Assembly: GCF_001528665.1 (NCBI RefSeq)
Contig: NZ_BBYJ01000029.1
Coordinates: 1-64,000 of the forward strand
DNA from: Microtetraspora malaysiensis
GTDB lineage: Bacteria; Actinomycetota; Actinomycetes; Streptosporangiales; Streptosporangiaceae
Reading direction: 5' to 3'
DNA: 64,000 nt
Both the position numbers and the translations under genes were made by a program. Below, piece by piece: positions 37,201 to 43,608 of the stretch (position 1 is the stretch's first letter; each line of letters opens with the position of its first letter). The notes under the pieces are model-generated. The model did not search any database. It saw nothing but the letters and a program-made list of their open reading frames with translations, and was not told the DNA's origin.

Positions 37201-37583
37201 GTAGCCGGCTGGGCAAGGCCGGCAAGTGGCTCGGCAGGTTCGGCGTGGCGGCGACCTTCGTCGACGGCGCCGCCACCCAGTGGAACAACGACTCGGGCAA
37301 GGACATCAACACCGGCGAGAAGGCCGTCCGGGCGGGGATCCGTGGAGCGGCCGTCGCCGGCGGCGCCTACGCCGGGGCTAGTATCGGGGCAGCCGCCTGC
37401 AGCCCCGGGGTCGTGCTCGCCGCCGTCTGCGGAGCCGCGGGTGCCTACGTCGGCGGCCTGGTCGGCGGCCTGGCGGGCGACACGTTGATCGCAGGCTACG
37501 ACAAGCTGCGCGGCCCGGCGATCAGCGTCGGCAAGTCGATCGGGTCCGGAATCAAGAAGGGATGGCACCATCTCTTTGGATGA
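31284..37583 (+). CDS. RHS-repeat polymorphic toxin with glycine-zipper C-terminal domain
   Basis: A 2,099-residue secreted RHS protein. The signal peptide (ending PQASAQ) precedes a TcdB/SpvB-like N-terminal region (LEIGYSSGSIDGRTS), then many YD repeats (YDALGRLLKVWMPD, YTPAGRLATIKDAAGNTW, YDADGNRLIRRDPTG). The core ends in LGAREYDPATGRFISVDPV and the self-cleavage type motif FSDPDGRFWG (about residue 1816). After it come a Leu-rich hydrophobic stretch, a Gly-rich linker, and a unique ~230-residue C-terminal domain. That domain ends in a glycine-zipper segment (AAVAGGAYAGASIGAAA, then GAAGAYVGGLVGGLAGD) and a basic tail, suggesting a membrane-acting toxin. ATG at 31284 with GGGAGG. Confidence 0.85.
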   Translation: MKGFANRRLRRRVAAATVLITVAGCLVAPQASAQAGPPKERPKVDSLERVVKGEPVKGRPRTPDPAGRPAKTSAAWPAAGRAEAKVGTQPTRAGDLPVKVAAPARATSRAASTATTATVQVADQALAKRAGVDGVVFAVTADGDVGVQLDYGSFAAAYGGSYGSRLRLVRLPACALTTPDDPACRTTTPVEAHNNTEQETLSADIVADATAKAAAAEPTVLAAESGDSSDKGDYKASKLSPSATWSVAEQSGDFSWVYPLRTPPVPGELAPKLEIGYSSGSIDGRTSNTNNQPSWVGEGFDYWPGYIKRAYKPCSDDGAPKDQWGTPPGDQCWAYDNAVLSWNGRGGELVQASDGTWRMKNDDGTKIERLKDTGKANGDDDGEYWKLTTPDGVQYFFGLNRLPGWSSGKPETASAWTHPVFGNDAGEPCHGSTFATSWCQQAYQWNLDYVVDPHGNAISYFYTQERNRYGRNLKAADGTPYVRGGWLDRIEYGQRSDTLFTAKAPARVSFTVSERCLTTSSFDCDPSKIAANPTKWPDVPYDLNCEDGAECKGTHGTLAPTFWSRKRLTRVTTQVVKTDGGYRDVDSWDLDHLWGDADIDQALLLKSITHTGKATSPAVALPPVTFNHVQLPNRVDKQGDDIAPFIKYRLGAVYDESGGQIDINYSDADCTLSSLPTPETNTKRCFPVKWTPAGYENPTLDWFHKYVVAQVIQSDRTGKAPDALTTYEYLDGAAWHYDDDDGMTKEKYKTWSQWRGYGRVRVRTGGIGDLRSQTEKLFLRGMDGDRLNPSGGVKKVTISDGEGGSVVDQDPLQGFQLKETVYEDTGGTAAVKTVNTPWFHQTASRTRSWGTVTANLVDVAKTHTWTAMDGGKWRETETVTSHENVAGLPTQVEDKGDLSTTADDTCTRTTYAQNTTAWMLKYPSRVETVAVACSATPDRSKQVIDDERTFYDNGAFGAAPTKGDVTRTERIASHNGTTATYVPKEISTYDGFGREVTTKDALGNVTTTAFTDTAGLTTQVRTTSPPTVPGDATTSHVTVVDKDPAFGFETVKLDANLKRTDMDYDALGRLLKVWMPDRSKSGKQTPNLEFSYRVVDGEIIAIGTRKLTADGGQTAPTYELYDGRLRLRQTQEPGPKGGRLITDKFYDSRGNVGREYGQYYSTGAPSTTLFGAYDGNVESQKVYEFDGRNRATLERFLIGNGDTQEKWRTVTTYSGGRVSVDPPKGDTPVTTLTDARDRIVEIRQYRGDSPTGAYDATTYTYTPAGRLATIKDAAGNTWTHVYDQRGREIQVDDPDKGTTKTTYDDLDRVTSTTDSRGKKIFTSYDALGRKTATREGSETGPIQASWTYDTVRKGQVSTSTRFVGGQAYTTTVNAYDNLYRAIRTTVTVPAVEGDLAGSYEFNSQYKLDGTVQSASYPAAGGLPAETVVYSYDELRRPTTTSGLTPYVTASIHSLTGKPEQYELSSGGKKTWLTYAYEYGTQRLHSSRVDREDIAGVDRDATYAYDAAGNITMISDVSRGGTDTQCFQYDYLRRMTEAWTQGTAACGATPGSIGGVAPYWQSFAYDVTGNRTKEVEHGFGGAADTVRDYSYPAAGQPRPHALATVTQTGAAGNRVEEYGYDDVGNTDRRKIGAVDQVLEWDTEGHLSKVTDGGKVTSFLYDADGNRLIRRDPTGTTLYLPGMELRLDKTTAKVEATRYYTHDTVAVAVRTTKGVSFLADDQNGTAELAINATTQQVTQRRFKPFGQVRGAPPGAWPGEKGFVGGSADESTGLTHLGAREYDPATGRFISVDPVIDNHDPQQMNGYAYANNNPITFSDPDGRFWGNPLALLLALLALLLALLSKPSGGGGRGGGGGGHGGGGGGGGGHSGGGWSAPHRQSPSFGSTVKSNALSSVDPRKFTALGWLAYGLGGPADALGTWGENVKESGRVMAGLYKLKSVSYPEGNWLTKWLWKGLSSWYDAKANRVEARGIKWGSRLGKAGKWLGRFGVAATFVDGAATQWNNDSGKDINTGEKAVRAGIRGAAVAGGAYAGASIGAAACSPGVVLAAVCGAAGAYVGGLVGGLAGDTLIAGYDKLRGPAISVGKSIGSGIKKGWHHLFG

Positions 37584-37974
37584 GATCAGCGTGGCGGTAG
37601 GTTACCCGCACGCGCCGGTGTGGGCGGTGCTCGTCACCGCCCTGCTGGCAATCATCGGGTTCGTCAACCATGTCCGGTTCGTCCGCAGCGGCCCGGAGAG
37701 CTCCTGGGCGTCCCGCTACTTCGACGAGGACAACGCGAAGGAGTGGCGCAACCTGCCCTTCGCCCAGCTACCCGGTGCGATCATGATGTCCATGTGGGCG
37801 ATCATGTTCGCCTACACCTGGGTCTCGGGGGACGAGACGATCGACGCCCTCATGGCCCTGTTCATCTTCGCCTCGCTGGTGTTCGGCGGGATCGCGGTGA
37901 AGCGGCTGTATCGGCCGCCGCGCCGCGCGAAACCGAGCTGGCTGGTCGAAGCGGAGACCCGGCGCGACAGCTGA
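37576..37974 (+). CDS. Small membrane protein, candidate immunity protein of the RHS toxin
   Basis: A 132-residue protein (from TTG 37576; about 127 if from GTG 37591) with three likely membrane spans: WAVLVTALLAIIGFV, PGAIMMSMWAIMFAYTWV and LMALFIFASLVFGGIAV. A Trp- and charge-rich loop (SSWASRYFDEDNAKEWRNL) lies between the first two, and a basic tail follows the last. It overlaps or abuts the RHS stop at 37581-37583, the usual place for an immunity gene. A membrane immunity protein fits a toxin tip that carries a glycine zipper. No family recognised; the role is inferred from position. Confidence 0.6.
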   Translation: MDEISVAVGYPHAPVWAVLVTALLAIIGFVNHVRFVRSGPESSWASRYFDEDNAKEWRNLPFAQLPGAIMMSMWAIMFAYTWVSGDETIDALMALFIFASLVFGGIAVKRLYRPPRRAKPSWLVEAETRRDS

Positions 37975-37985
37975 GGCATCCGAAA

Positions 37986-38021
37986 ACGCCCGCTCACCCT
38001 CCTGCGAGAGTGAGCGGGCGT
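37986..38021. terminator. Terminator after the toxin/immunity unit
   Basis: Inverted repeat ACGCCCGCTCAC with its complement GTGAGCGGGCGT, 12-bp arms and a 12-nt loop, 12 bases after the immunity-candidate stop. The convergent repeat-protein gene ends 54 bases beyond, so it may serve both. Confidence 0.75.
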
Positions 38022-38074
38022 CCGCACTTCCGGCGGGATTCACGTAGGCGGCACCGGCACTTCTGACCTGCGGA

Positions 38075-38887
38075 CTACTTGCACGACCAGGTCTTGTGCG
38101 CCCGCTTCATGACGTGCTTGCGGGGTACGGCGTGCTGGACGTATGTCGTGCGCTCGATGAACGCGCGTCGCATGCGCGGGTGCTTGGTGACGCGCACTTC
38201 CTTGACGTAGGCCCGGTGCATCCGGGGCTGGGTGACGCGCACTTTCTCGACGTAGGCCCGGTGCATGCGGGGCTGGGTGACGCGGACTTCCTTGACGTAG
38301 GCCTTGTGGAGTGTGGGGCGGTGGACGTACATCGGGCGTTCGACGTATGCGCGTCGCATGCGCGGGTGCTTGGTGACGCGGACTTCCTTGACGTAGGCCC
38401 GGTGCATCCGGGGCTGGGTGACGCGGACTTTCTCGACGTAGGCCTTGTGGAGTGTGGGGCGGTGGACGTACATCGGGCGTTCGACGTATGCGCGTCGCAT
38501 GCGCGGGTGCTTGGTGACGCGGACTTTCTCGACGTAGGCCCGGTGCATCCGGGGCTGGGTGACGCGGACTTCCTTGACGTACGCCCGGTGCATCCGCGGG
38601 TGCTTCGCGACGCGGACTTCCTTGACGTAGGTCCTGCGGTACTTCGGCTTCTCGACGTAGAGGCGCTCCTGGACGATCACCTTGCGGACGGCCCGCGTCT
38701 TCGTATGACGGTAGTGCCGGGTCCCGCAGCCCTTTTCTGACCAGCAGCTGATTACGGAGCCCGTGACGTTCGACGCGGCGATCGCAGAGGGGGCGACGGA
38801 CGCGTTCGCGGGCTGGGCGGAGATGGCCATCGGTACGGTGAGGGCGGAAGCCACCATGACGCCGGCGGCGAGAGCTTGTCTGAGCAT
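38075..38887 (-). CDS. Secreted, highly basic tandem-repeat protein, function unknown
   Basis: A 270-residue exported protein. Signal peptide MLRQALAAGVMVASALTVPM with cleavage near PANA; then a short segment with two Cys (VISCWSEKGCGTRHYRH). The rest is about 11 repeats of 15-16 residues, consensus RAYVKEVRVTQPRMH, alternating with RAYVERPMYVHRPTLH, ending in KTWSCK. Strong excess of Arg, Lys and His with few acidic residues gives a very high pI. The alternating pattern suggests beta strands. The ATG at 38887 was preferred because it gives a normal signal peptide. No family recognised; binding to anionic cell wall polymers or nucleic acids is a guess. Confidence 0.7.
   Translation of the reverse strand: MLRQALAAGVMVASALTVPMAISAQPANASVAPSAIAASNVTGSVISCWSEKGCGTRHYRHTKTRAVRKVIVQERLYVEKPKYRRTYVKEVRVAKHPRMHRAYVKEVRVTQPRMHRAYVEKVRVTKHPRMRRAYVERPMYVHRPTLHKAYVEKVRVTQPRMHRAYVKEVRVTKHPRMRRAYVERPMYVHRPTLHKAYVKEVRVTQPRMHRAYVEKVRVTQPRMHRAYVKEVRVTKHPRMRRAFIERTTYVQHAVPRKHVMKRAHKTWSCK
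38158..38640. repeat. Tandem 45/48-bp repeats with a 141-bp higher-order period
   Basis: The coding repeats are also close to identical as DNA. A higher-order unit of 141 bp (47 codons: one 15- and two 16-residue repeats) recurs at 38301 and 38442. Such conservation at the DNA level suggests recent expansion or ongoing gene conversion. Confidence 0.85.
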
Positions 38888-39735
38888 GAAGATCACTCCG
38901 TGTGGTGGTGATGGTTCCACGCTCCCGCTCATGCGCGGGGCTGTGTCTCACGTGACACCGGACCTGCTGGATGCTCGGCCTGGTCTCAGTCACTACTGAT
39001 TGACGGAGCGTCGAATCGGTCGCCCGGGATGACGCCGAAACGGCGGGTTGACCTGTCCTCACGGTAGAGCGCGCCACGCCGGGCCGGACACCCGTAACAG
39101 GCAAAGGGGTCGATTGGGGCTGATTACCTCTTTTCGGAAACAGAATTCGGGGCTCCGATGCGTCACCGCGGTTCCGCGCCGTTCTGGGCGGGACGATGGC
39201 CTCGCCCACGTATTGATAACCACCTGTCTCGCCAAACGTTCTCATCCGTGCGGATCGGAATGATCAACCGGAGCTATGCAGGCCGTTCGTCAGGCCGAAC
39301 TGGACAGGCCCGGCGAGGGCACTCCCTGCGGCGTCCTCGTCGGCGAGGGGCCGAGGAGGAAGAAAGCGCATCGGTGACGCTCGTTCAACCGAGCACGGTC
39401 TGGTCGCACTGACAGACCCGCGTCGTTAATTCATCGCCGCACGGAAATGGCCGTCCGCGCGATTCTCTCCGCATGATTTCCGGAGAATGCGCCGGTCACA
39501 ATCAGGAACAGCTTGAAGAAGTGTCGCGTGGTGGCCGGCGCCACGCGGGTCGAGTCGGACCCGCCCGTCCCGAGGCGCTGGGCCACGCAAACCCATTCGT
39601 CCAGTGCTCTGACCGCACAGGTTCGCCGGGTCGGTGGTCGCTTCGTTCACCCTGGGAGCGACCTGCGTTTCCAGGTGGCGGTGTCACGAAGAAAAGCGAT
39701 TGCCTCGGGGCCAGAGCTCATGTTGGCTGGGCGGC
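38888..39735. other. Long intergenic region
   Basis: About 850 bases between divergent genes. Several short frames exist on both strands, but none shows a recognisable domain, a good start or natural composition. Local dips in GC content (for example near 39120-39145 and 39425) suggest promoter or decayed DNA. I see no RNA gene or mobile element here. Confidence 0.4.
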
Positions 39736-40275
39736 ATGGCCGAACTGCGTACCGATCGCCTCATCTTGCGCCGATGGCGTGACTCCGACCTTGAACCGTG
39801 GGCGGCGATGAATGCCGATCCCGAGGTCCGGGAGCACTTGGGCGACCTGCTTACCCGCGAACAGAGCGATGCCTCCGTGTCGCAATTTCAGGCCGAGTTC
39901 GACCAGCGAGGCTACGGGTGGTGGGCGGTTGAGGTGGAGGCCACGGGCGAGTTCATCGGCTTCGCCGGCTTGGATGAAGTGGACGACTACATGCCGTTCA
40001 CAGGAGTGGAGATCGGCTGGCGGCTCGCCCGCTCGGCCTGGGGCCAGGGCTACGCTACCGAGGCTGCGCTGACAGTCCTGGCCCACGGCTTTGACACTCT
40101 TGAGCTTCCTGAGATCCTCGCTGTCACAACGGCCACCAACCTTCGTTCCCAGGCGGTGATGCGCCGGATCGGCATGACCCGGGACCCGGCCGACGACTTC
40201 GACGACCCCACCGAGCCCGAAGGGCCACTGCGTCCGAACGTGCTGTACCGCATCGCCCGTAGTGCGAGGATCTGA
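39736..40275 (+). CDS. GNAT acetyltransferase of the RimJ/RimL type
   Basis: A 179-residue acetyltransferase. The opening LRTDRLILRRWRDSDLEPWAAMNADPEV and the central GVEIGWRLARSAWGQGYATEAA (acetyl-CoA loop GQGYATEA) are hallmarks of the RimJ/RimL-like GNAT_3 group, and AVTTATNLRSQAVMRRIGM is the usual Asn/Ser C-terminal motif. Acceptor unknown: a ribosomal protein N-terminus, or a small amine including an antibiotic. The ATG at 39736 was chosen over an earlier start because the domain begins immediately after it. Stand-alone gene. Confidence 0.88.
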   Translation: MAELRTDRLILRRWRDSDLEPWAAMNADPEVREHLGDLLTREQSDASVSQFQAEFDQRGYGWWAVEVEATGEFIGFAGLDEVDDYMPFTGVEIGWRLARSAWGQGYATEAALTVLAHGFDTLELPEILAVTTATNLRSQAVMRRIGMTRDPADDFDDPTEPEGPLRPNVLYRIARSARI

Positions 40276-40298
40276 CGTTCTCCGCCGGGGTCGTTTGA

Positions 40299-40520
40299 TC
40301 AGGCTGCGGCGGCGACGGGGCGTCCGATCTCGTTGAACCGGTGGATCACATCCCGCACGGTGTCCTCGTCAGCCTGCACCAGCCGGGCAATCACCGGAAC
40401 ACGGTTCCCACCGTCCGAGGCCGGCACCATCACCGCGCGCCGATGGCGAAAAGAGCGGCAGGGCAACAGGATCCGCCGCGGCAACCCGGTGGCTCTGGCA
40501 CTGTGGATCATCAACAGGCA
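40299..40520 (-). pseudogene. IS630-type transposase N-terminal fragment
   Basis: The minus strand encodes the helix-turn-helix start of an IS630-like transposase (RRAVMVPASDGGNRVPVIAR followed by VQADEDTVRDVIHRFNEIG), after which the frame ends in VAAAA and a stop. The DDE catalytic domain is absent. No terminal inverted repeats seen. It is a dead IS remnant just upstream of the PIG-L gene. Confidence 0.6.
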
Positions 40521-40570
40521 ATGGGTTGCCGGCGCTGCGATCGGCGGCCATTGGTGATGAGGAGACCGTA

Positions 40571-41353
40571 GTGGACTTCGGTTTGCTGTGCGTGCATGCC
40601 CACCCGGACGACGAGGCGATCTGGACAGGCGGGACCCTGGCCAGGTACGCCGACGAGGGTGCCAGAACCGCGGTTGTGACCTGCACCTGGGCGGAGGGCA
40701 CCCGCCGGGCCGATGAGCTGGAGCGCTCCCTCGCCATCCTCGGCGCCGACAAGCCGAGGCTGCTGGGCTACGCCGACGCGCACAAGCCCGAGTCCGCACC
40801 TGGCAGCCCGCGCTTCCTGGACGTGCCGCTCGACGAGGCGGTGGGACGACTGGTCGAACACATCAGGGATGTCCGACCCGATGTCGTGCTCACCTTCGAC
40901 GGGTACGGAAGCTACGGGCACCCCGACCACATCCACGCGCACCGGGTCACGATGGCCGCGGTCGAAGCGGCTGGTTACGACCAGCTCTACCCCGACGCCG
41001 GCGCCCCCTGGCGACCACGCGCTCTCTACCTGGCGACCATCCCGCGCTCCGTTGTCGTGTCTCACTGGCAGGAGGTCTTCGGAGCCGCCCCCGATCCGGG
41101 ACAGACGCTGCCGGGCGTCCCTGACGACCAGGTCACCACCCACCTCGACGTGACACCCTGGGCCGACCGCAAATGGGCGGCGATGCAGGCGCACGAGTCC
41201 GAGGTCGAGCGCGGCGCGTCGATGACTCTGCTGACCACGCTGCCGGAGCGGGCCCGTGCCCAGATGCTGTCGAACGAGTGGTACCGGCGCGTCGTCTACA
41301 CCGGGGACCCCGAAACCACCCTTTTGCCGCCACGGGGGGACCACCGCGGGTGA
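40571..41353 (+). CDS. PIG-L/LmbE-family deacetylase
   Basis: A 260-residue zinc-dependent N-acetylglucosaminyl deacetylase-like protein. The metal motif CVHAHPDDEAIWTGGTLA (HPDDE at residues 9-13, catalytic Asp included) and the late histidine motif DGYGSYGHPDHIHAHR supply the zinc ligands. Paralogues include MshB and Mca of mycothiol metabolism and enzymes of glycopeptide and lincosamide biosynthesis; the length and WYRRV ending are closest to the mycothiol-type group. The GTG at 40571 follows GAGGAGA. It lies next to an IS remnant and has no pathway neighbours. Confidence 0.85.
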   Translation: MDFGLLCVHAHPDDEAIWTGGTLARYADEGARTAVVTCTWAEGTRRADELERSLAILGADKPRLLGYADAHKPESAPGSPRFLDVPLDEAVGRLVEHIRDVRPDVVLTFDGYGSYGHPDHIHAHRVTMAAVEAAGYDQLYPDAGAPWRPRALYLATIPRSVVVSHWQEVFGAAPDPGQTLPGVPDDQVTTHLDVTPWADRKWAAMQAHESEVERGASMTLLTTLPERARAQMLSNEWYRRVVYTGDPETTLLPPRGDHRG

Positions 41354-41385
41354 GGATGGCGATCGTCGACCGGATTCGACGAGAG

Positions 41386-42060
41386 TCAGACGCCGGCGGA
41401 TCCCCGGTCGGAGACGTCGCCGTCGTAACGGCGGCGCACGCGGGGGACGAGCCCGCGCCAGACCCGCCGCCAGATCCAGCCCGGGAGCAGCGCGCTGCGT
41501 TCCTCCCTCTCGACCCGGCCCCTGCGGTGGCCCAGCGGGCCCGCCGATCCGGGGTCGTAGCTCAGCCGGTACTCCACCGCGCACACATGCCGGACGCTTT
41601 TGTAGCCGTAGTGCGCGGGAGCGACCAGACGCGCCGGAGCGCCCTGATCCCCGGTCAACGGCACCCCGTCGAGAGTGTCCGCGAGCAGGACGTCCTCGGC
41701 GAGCGCGTCGGCCAGCGCCAGACAGCTCCGGTAGCCGTCCAGCCCCGTGAAGGTCACCCAGGCGCACCTCGGATGCGGACGCACCCGTGCCGCGAGCGCC
41801 TCGTGCACCGCCCTGAACGGGACGCCGCCCCAGCGCAGACCGGTCGCGCTCCAGGTCGTCACGCAGTGCAGGTCGCCGACCTGCTCCCGGCGGCCCGGTA
41901 GGGCGAGTAACTCGGCGAGGTCGATCTGGATCGGCCTTCGTACCACGCCCGACACCGACAGCACCGGCCGGGCAGGCACCTCCGGGCGCACCCCGGCGAA
42001 CCGGGGCAGGCCGAACCTCCGCAGCGGAGCCGGTGACTGGCCACGAGGCAGACCGCTCAC
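41386..42060 (-). CDS. Sulfite oxidase-fold molybdopterin-dependent oxidoreductase
   Basis: A 224-residue protein with the Oxidored_molyb domain. FSVSG-type strand (VLSVSGVVRRPIQIDLAEL), then the molybdenum-ligand segment VGDLHCVTTWSATGLRWGGV with its conserved Cys, and the late cofactor-binding HYGYKSVRHVCAVEY. The size matches YedY/MsrP-like stand-alone catalytic subunits, but there is no twin-arginine signal and no heme-binding membrane partner beside it, so it is probably cytoplasmic with an unknown substrate. The GTG start overlaps the TetR stop (GTGA), indicating co-translation. Confidence 0.8.
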   Translation of the reverse strand: MSGLPRGQSPAPLRRFGLPRFAGVRPEVPARPVLSVSGVVRRPIQIDLAELLALPGRREQVGDLHCVTTWSATGLRWGGVPFRAVHEALAARVRPHPRCAWVTFTGLDGYRSCLALADALAEDVLLADTLDGVPLTGDQGAPARLVAPAHYGYKSVRHVCAVEYRLSYDPGSAGPLGHRRGRVEREERSALLPGWIWRRVWRGLVPRVRRRYDGDVSDRGSAGV

Positions 42061-42656
42061 GAGTCCGCCTCCGGCGTCGCCGCGGCGCCCGCCGCCCGGC
42101 CGCGGTTTCTCGTCCCGCTGGCCGGTGCCAGGCGCATGGTCAGCTCGTACACCTCGCGCAGGTCGCCCGCCGCCATCGGCGGGACCACCTGACCCGCGCC
42201 GATCAGCACCAGGTAGAGCAGGCGCGCCATGGGTACGGCGTCGGCCTCGGCGCCGCCGGCCTCCCGCCACAACGACCGCAGGTAGTCCAGGCGCAGAGCG
42301 TCCACGCGTTCCTGCGTGGCCCGGACCTCGCCGTCCTGCGCCGCCCAGGCCCGTACGGCGATCTCCACACGGGAGCGTTCGTCCTCTTCGGCCAGGACCA
42401 GGGTGAGGAGGCGCTCCAGCCTGGCGAGGGGAGAGCCGCCCGAACGTTCCACCTGGTCGATGTAGCGGGTGGTGTACTCCGCCGCGAAGTGCGCGAGAAG
42501 CCCCGTCTTGAACCCCGCCATGCCCGTGAAGTGGTGGTAGAAGGAGCCCTTCGTGAGATCGAGCCGTCCGCAAAGCCGCTCGATCGTCAGCGCGGGCGCC
42601 CCCTTCTCGCTCAGCACCGTGAGCCCCGCCTCAAGCCAGTCCTGCCTGCGCGCCAT
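42057..42656 (-). CDS. TetR family regulator
   Basis: A ~199-residue one-component repressor. The N-terminal helix-turn-helix runs through LSEKGAPALTIERLCGRLDLTKGSFYHHF; the C-terminal half is the ligand and dimer domain. The start is uncertain: an ATG at 42692 adds 12 residues but has no ribosome-binding site and lies on the operator, so the ATG at 42656 is preferred. It is translationally coupled to the molybdopterin oxidoreductase, which is probably its target along with its own promoter. Confidence 0.85.
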   Translation of the reverse strand: MARRQDWLEAGLTVLSEKGAPALTIERLCGRLDLTKGSFYHHFTGMAGFKTGLLAHFAAEYTTRYIDQVERSGGSPLARLERLLTLVLAEEDERSRVEIAVRAWAAQDGEVRATQERVDALRLDYLRSLWREAGGAEADAVPMARLLYLVLIGAGQVVPPMAAGDLREVYELTMRLAPASGTRNRGRAAGAAATPEADS

Positions 42657-42691
42657 GTGCACGTCCCGTCGCTTTCGTCCTGCTTCGGACA

Positions 42692-42708
42692 TACCATACG
42701 GTACGGTA
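42692..42708. promoter_or_regulatory. Candidate TetR operator
   Basis: Near-palindrome TACCATACGGTACGGTA directly upstream of the TetR gene, an AT-richer island in GC-rich DNA. Arms TACCATAC and GTACGGTA pair with one mismatch. Autoregulation is inferred from position. Confidence 0.6.
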
Positions 42709-42760
42709 TGGCGCTTTGGGCGCGCGGGCCGGTAGCGCTCGGGCAGCTATCGCGAGAGTG

Positions 42761-43357
42761 TCACCACAAGGTTGGTTCCTCGTGGCGTGGAGAGGCGAGG
42801 CCCGGCGGGACGGCCGCCGCGGTGAGGGCGTCCCACGAGGGGTAGTGGCGGGCGAGGTCGAGCAGGAGCAGCGCGGTGGCGTGCGCGTCGAATCCCGCCC
42901 GGTGGCGCCGGCCGTCGACGCCGGTCAGCGGGATGGCGGCGTAGGCGAGCAAGGCGTCCAGCGTGTACCGCGGGGCGGCCGGATAGGTGGCGCGGGCCAG
43001 GCGCAGGGTGTCGATGACCCCCGCGGGCTTCCAGCCGGGTAGGTGGCGGCGCAGCACGTTGTAGTCGGCGCCGGCGTTGTGAGCGGCGATCCACGTGTGC
43101 CGGAGGTGCGCGTGGACGGCGGGGGCGACCTCCTCCCAAGAGGGGGCGCCCGCCACGTCCTGGTTGGTGATGCGGTGGACGCGGGTGGCGAACCGGGTGA
43201 TGGGCCGGGGCGGCCGGACCAGGGTGCGGCATGCCGACTCCGGAACCGGCCGTCCGGCGGCGATGGGGACGGCGGCGACCTCGACGAGGTCGGGCGGGGT
43301 GGCCCCGTTGCCCTCCACATCGACGACGAGCAGGTGGGGCCAGGTGCCGAAGTCCAT
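42761..43357 (-). CDS. DEDDh-type 3'-5' exonuclease (RNase T/DnaQ family)
   Basis: A 198-residue exonuclease domain. ExoI: LLVVDVEGNG (Asp and Glu ligands). ExoII: HTWIAAHNAGADYNVLRRHL (Asp). ExoIII: HRAGFDAHATALLLL (His and Asp), consistent with the DEDDh class. ITRFATRVHRITNQDVAGAPSWEEV between ExoI and ExoII is the standard bridge. The ATG at 43357 was chosen over an upstream ORF start because it leads directly into the fold. Likely role is trimming of DNA or RNA 3' ends; no partner is nearby. Confidence 0.82.
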   Translation of the reverse strand: MDFGTWPHLLVVDVEGNGATPPDLVEVAAVPIAAGRPVPESACRTLVRPPRPITRFATRVHRITNQDVAGAPSWEEVAPAVHAHLRHTWIAAHNAGADYNVLRRHLPGWKPAGVIDTLRLARATYPAAPRYTLDALLAYAAIPLTGVDGRRHRAGFDAHATALLLLDLARHYPSWDALTAAAVPPGLASPRHEEPTLW

Positions 43358-43608
43358 GGGTGCGTCCTCGCGGGGTTGTCGGCCGATCGTCTGGGTGCTG
43401 CTGCGGGCTGGGCTCCACGGTGCCGGGCCGGTCGGGTCGGGGGAAGCACCCCACGGGTGTGGCGGCCGCCGCCCGCCGAGGATGCTGCCCCCGGGCTGTG
43501 CGGGACACCCAAGGCGGGCACTCAGCTTCGGTCTCGACGCCAAAGCCTGCCGTCCCTCCGGGGTGACACCCTGTGAACGACGGCCAAGGACGAGGCAAGG
43601 AGTAGCCA

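Noticed and set aside
35739-37571. Long antisense ORF over the RHS gene
   Set aside because: A frame shadow of the RHS repeats with no recognisable motif.
38158-38640. CRISPR array
   Set aside because: The repeats are coding, contiguous and of 45/48 bp without unique spacers. No cas genes are present.
38096-38740. Plus-strand repeat ORF (repeats of the LDVGPVHPGLGDADF type)
   Set aside because: It is the antisense of the basic repeat protein; only the minus strand gives a signal peptide and ribosome-binding site.
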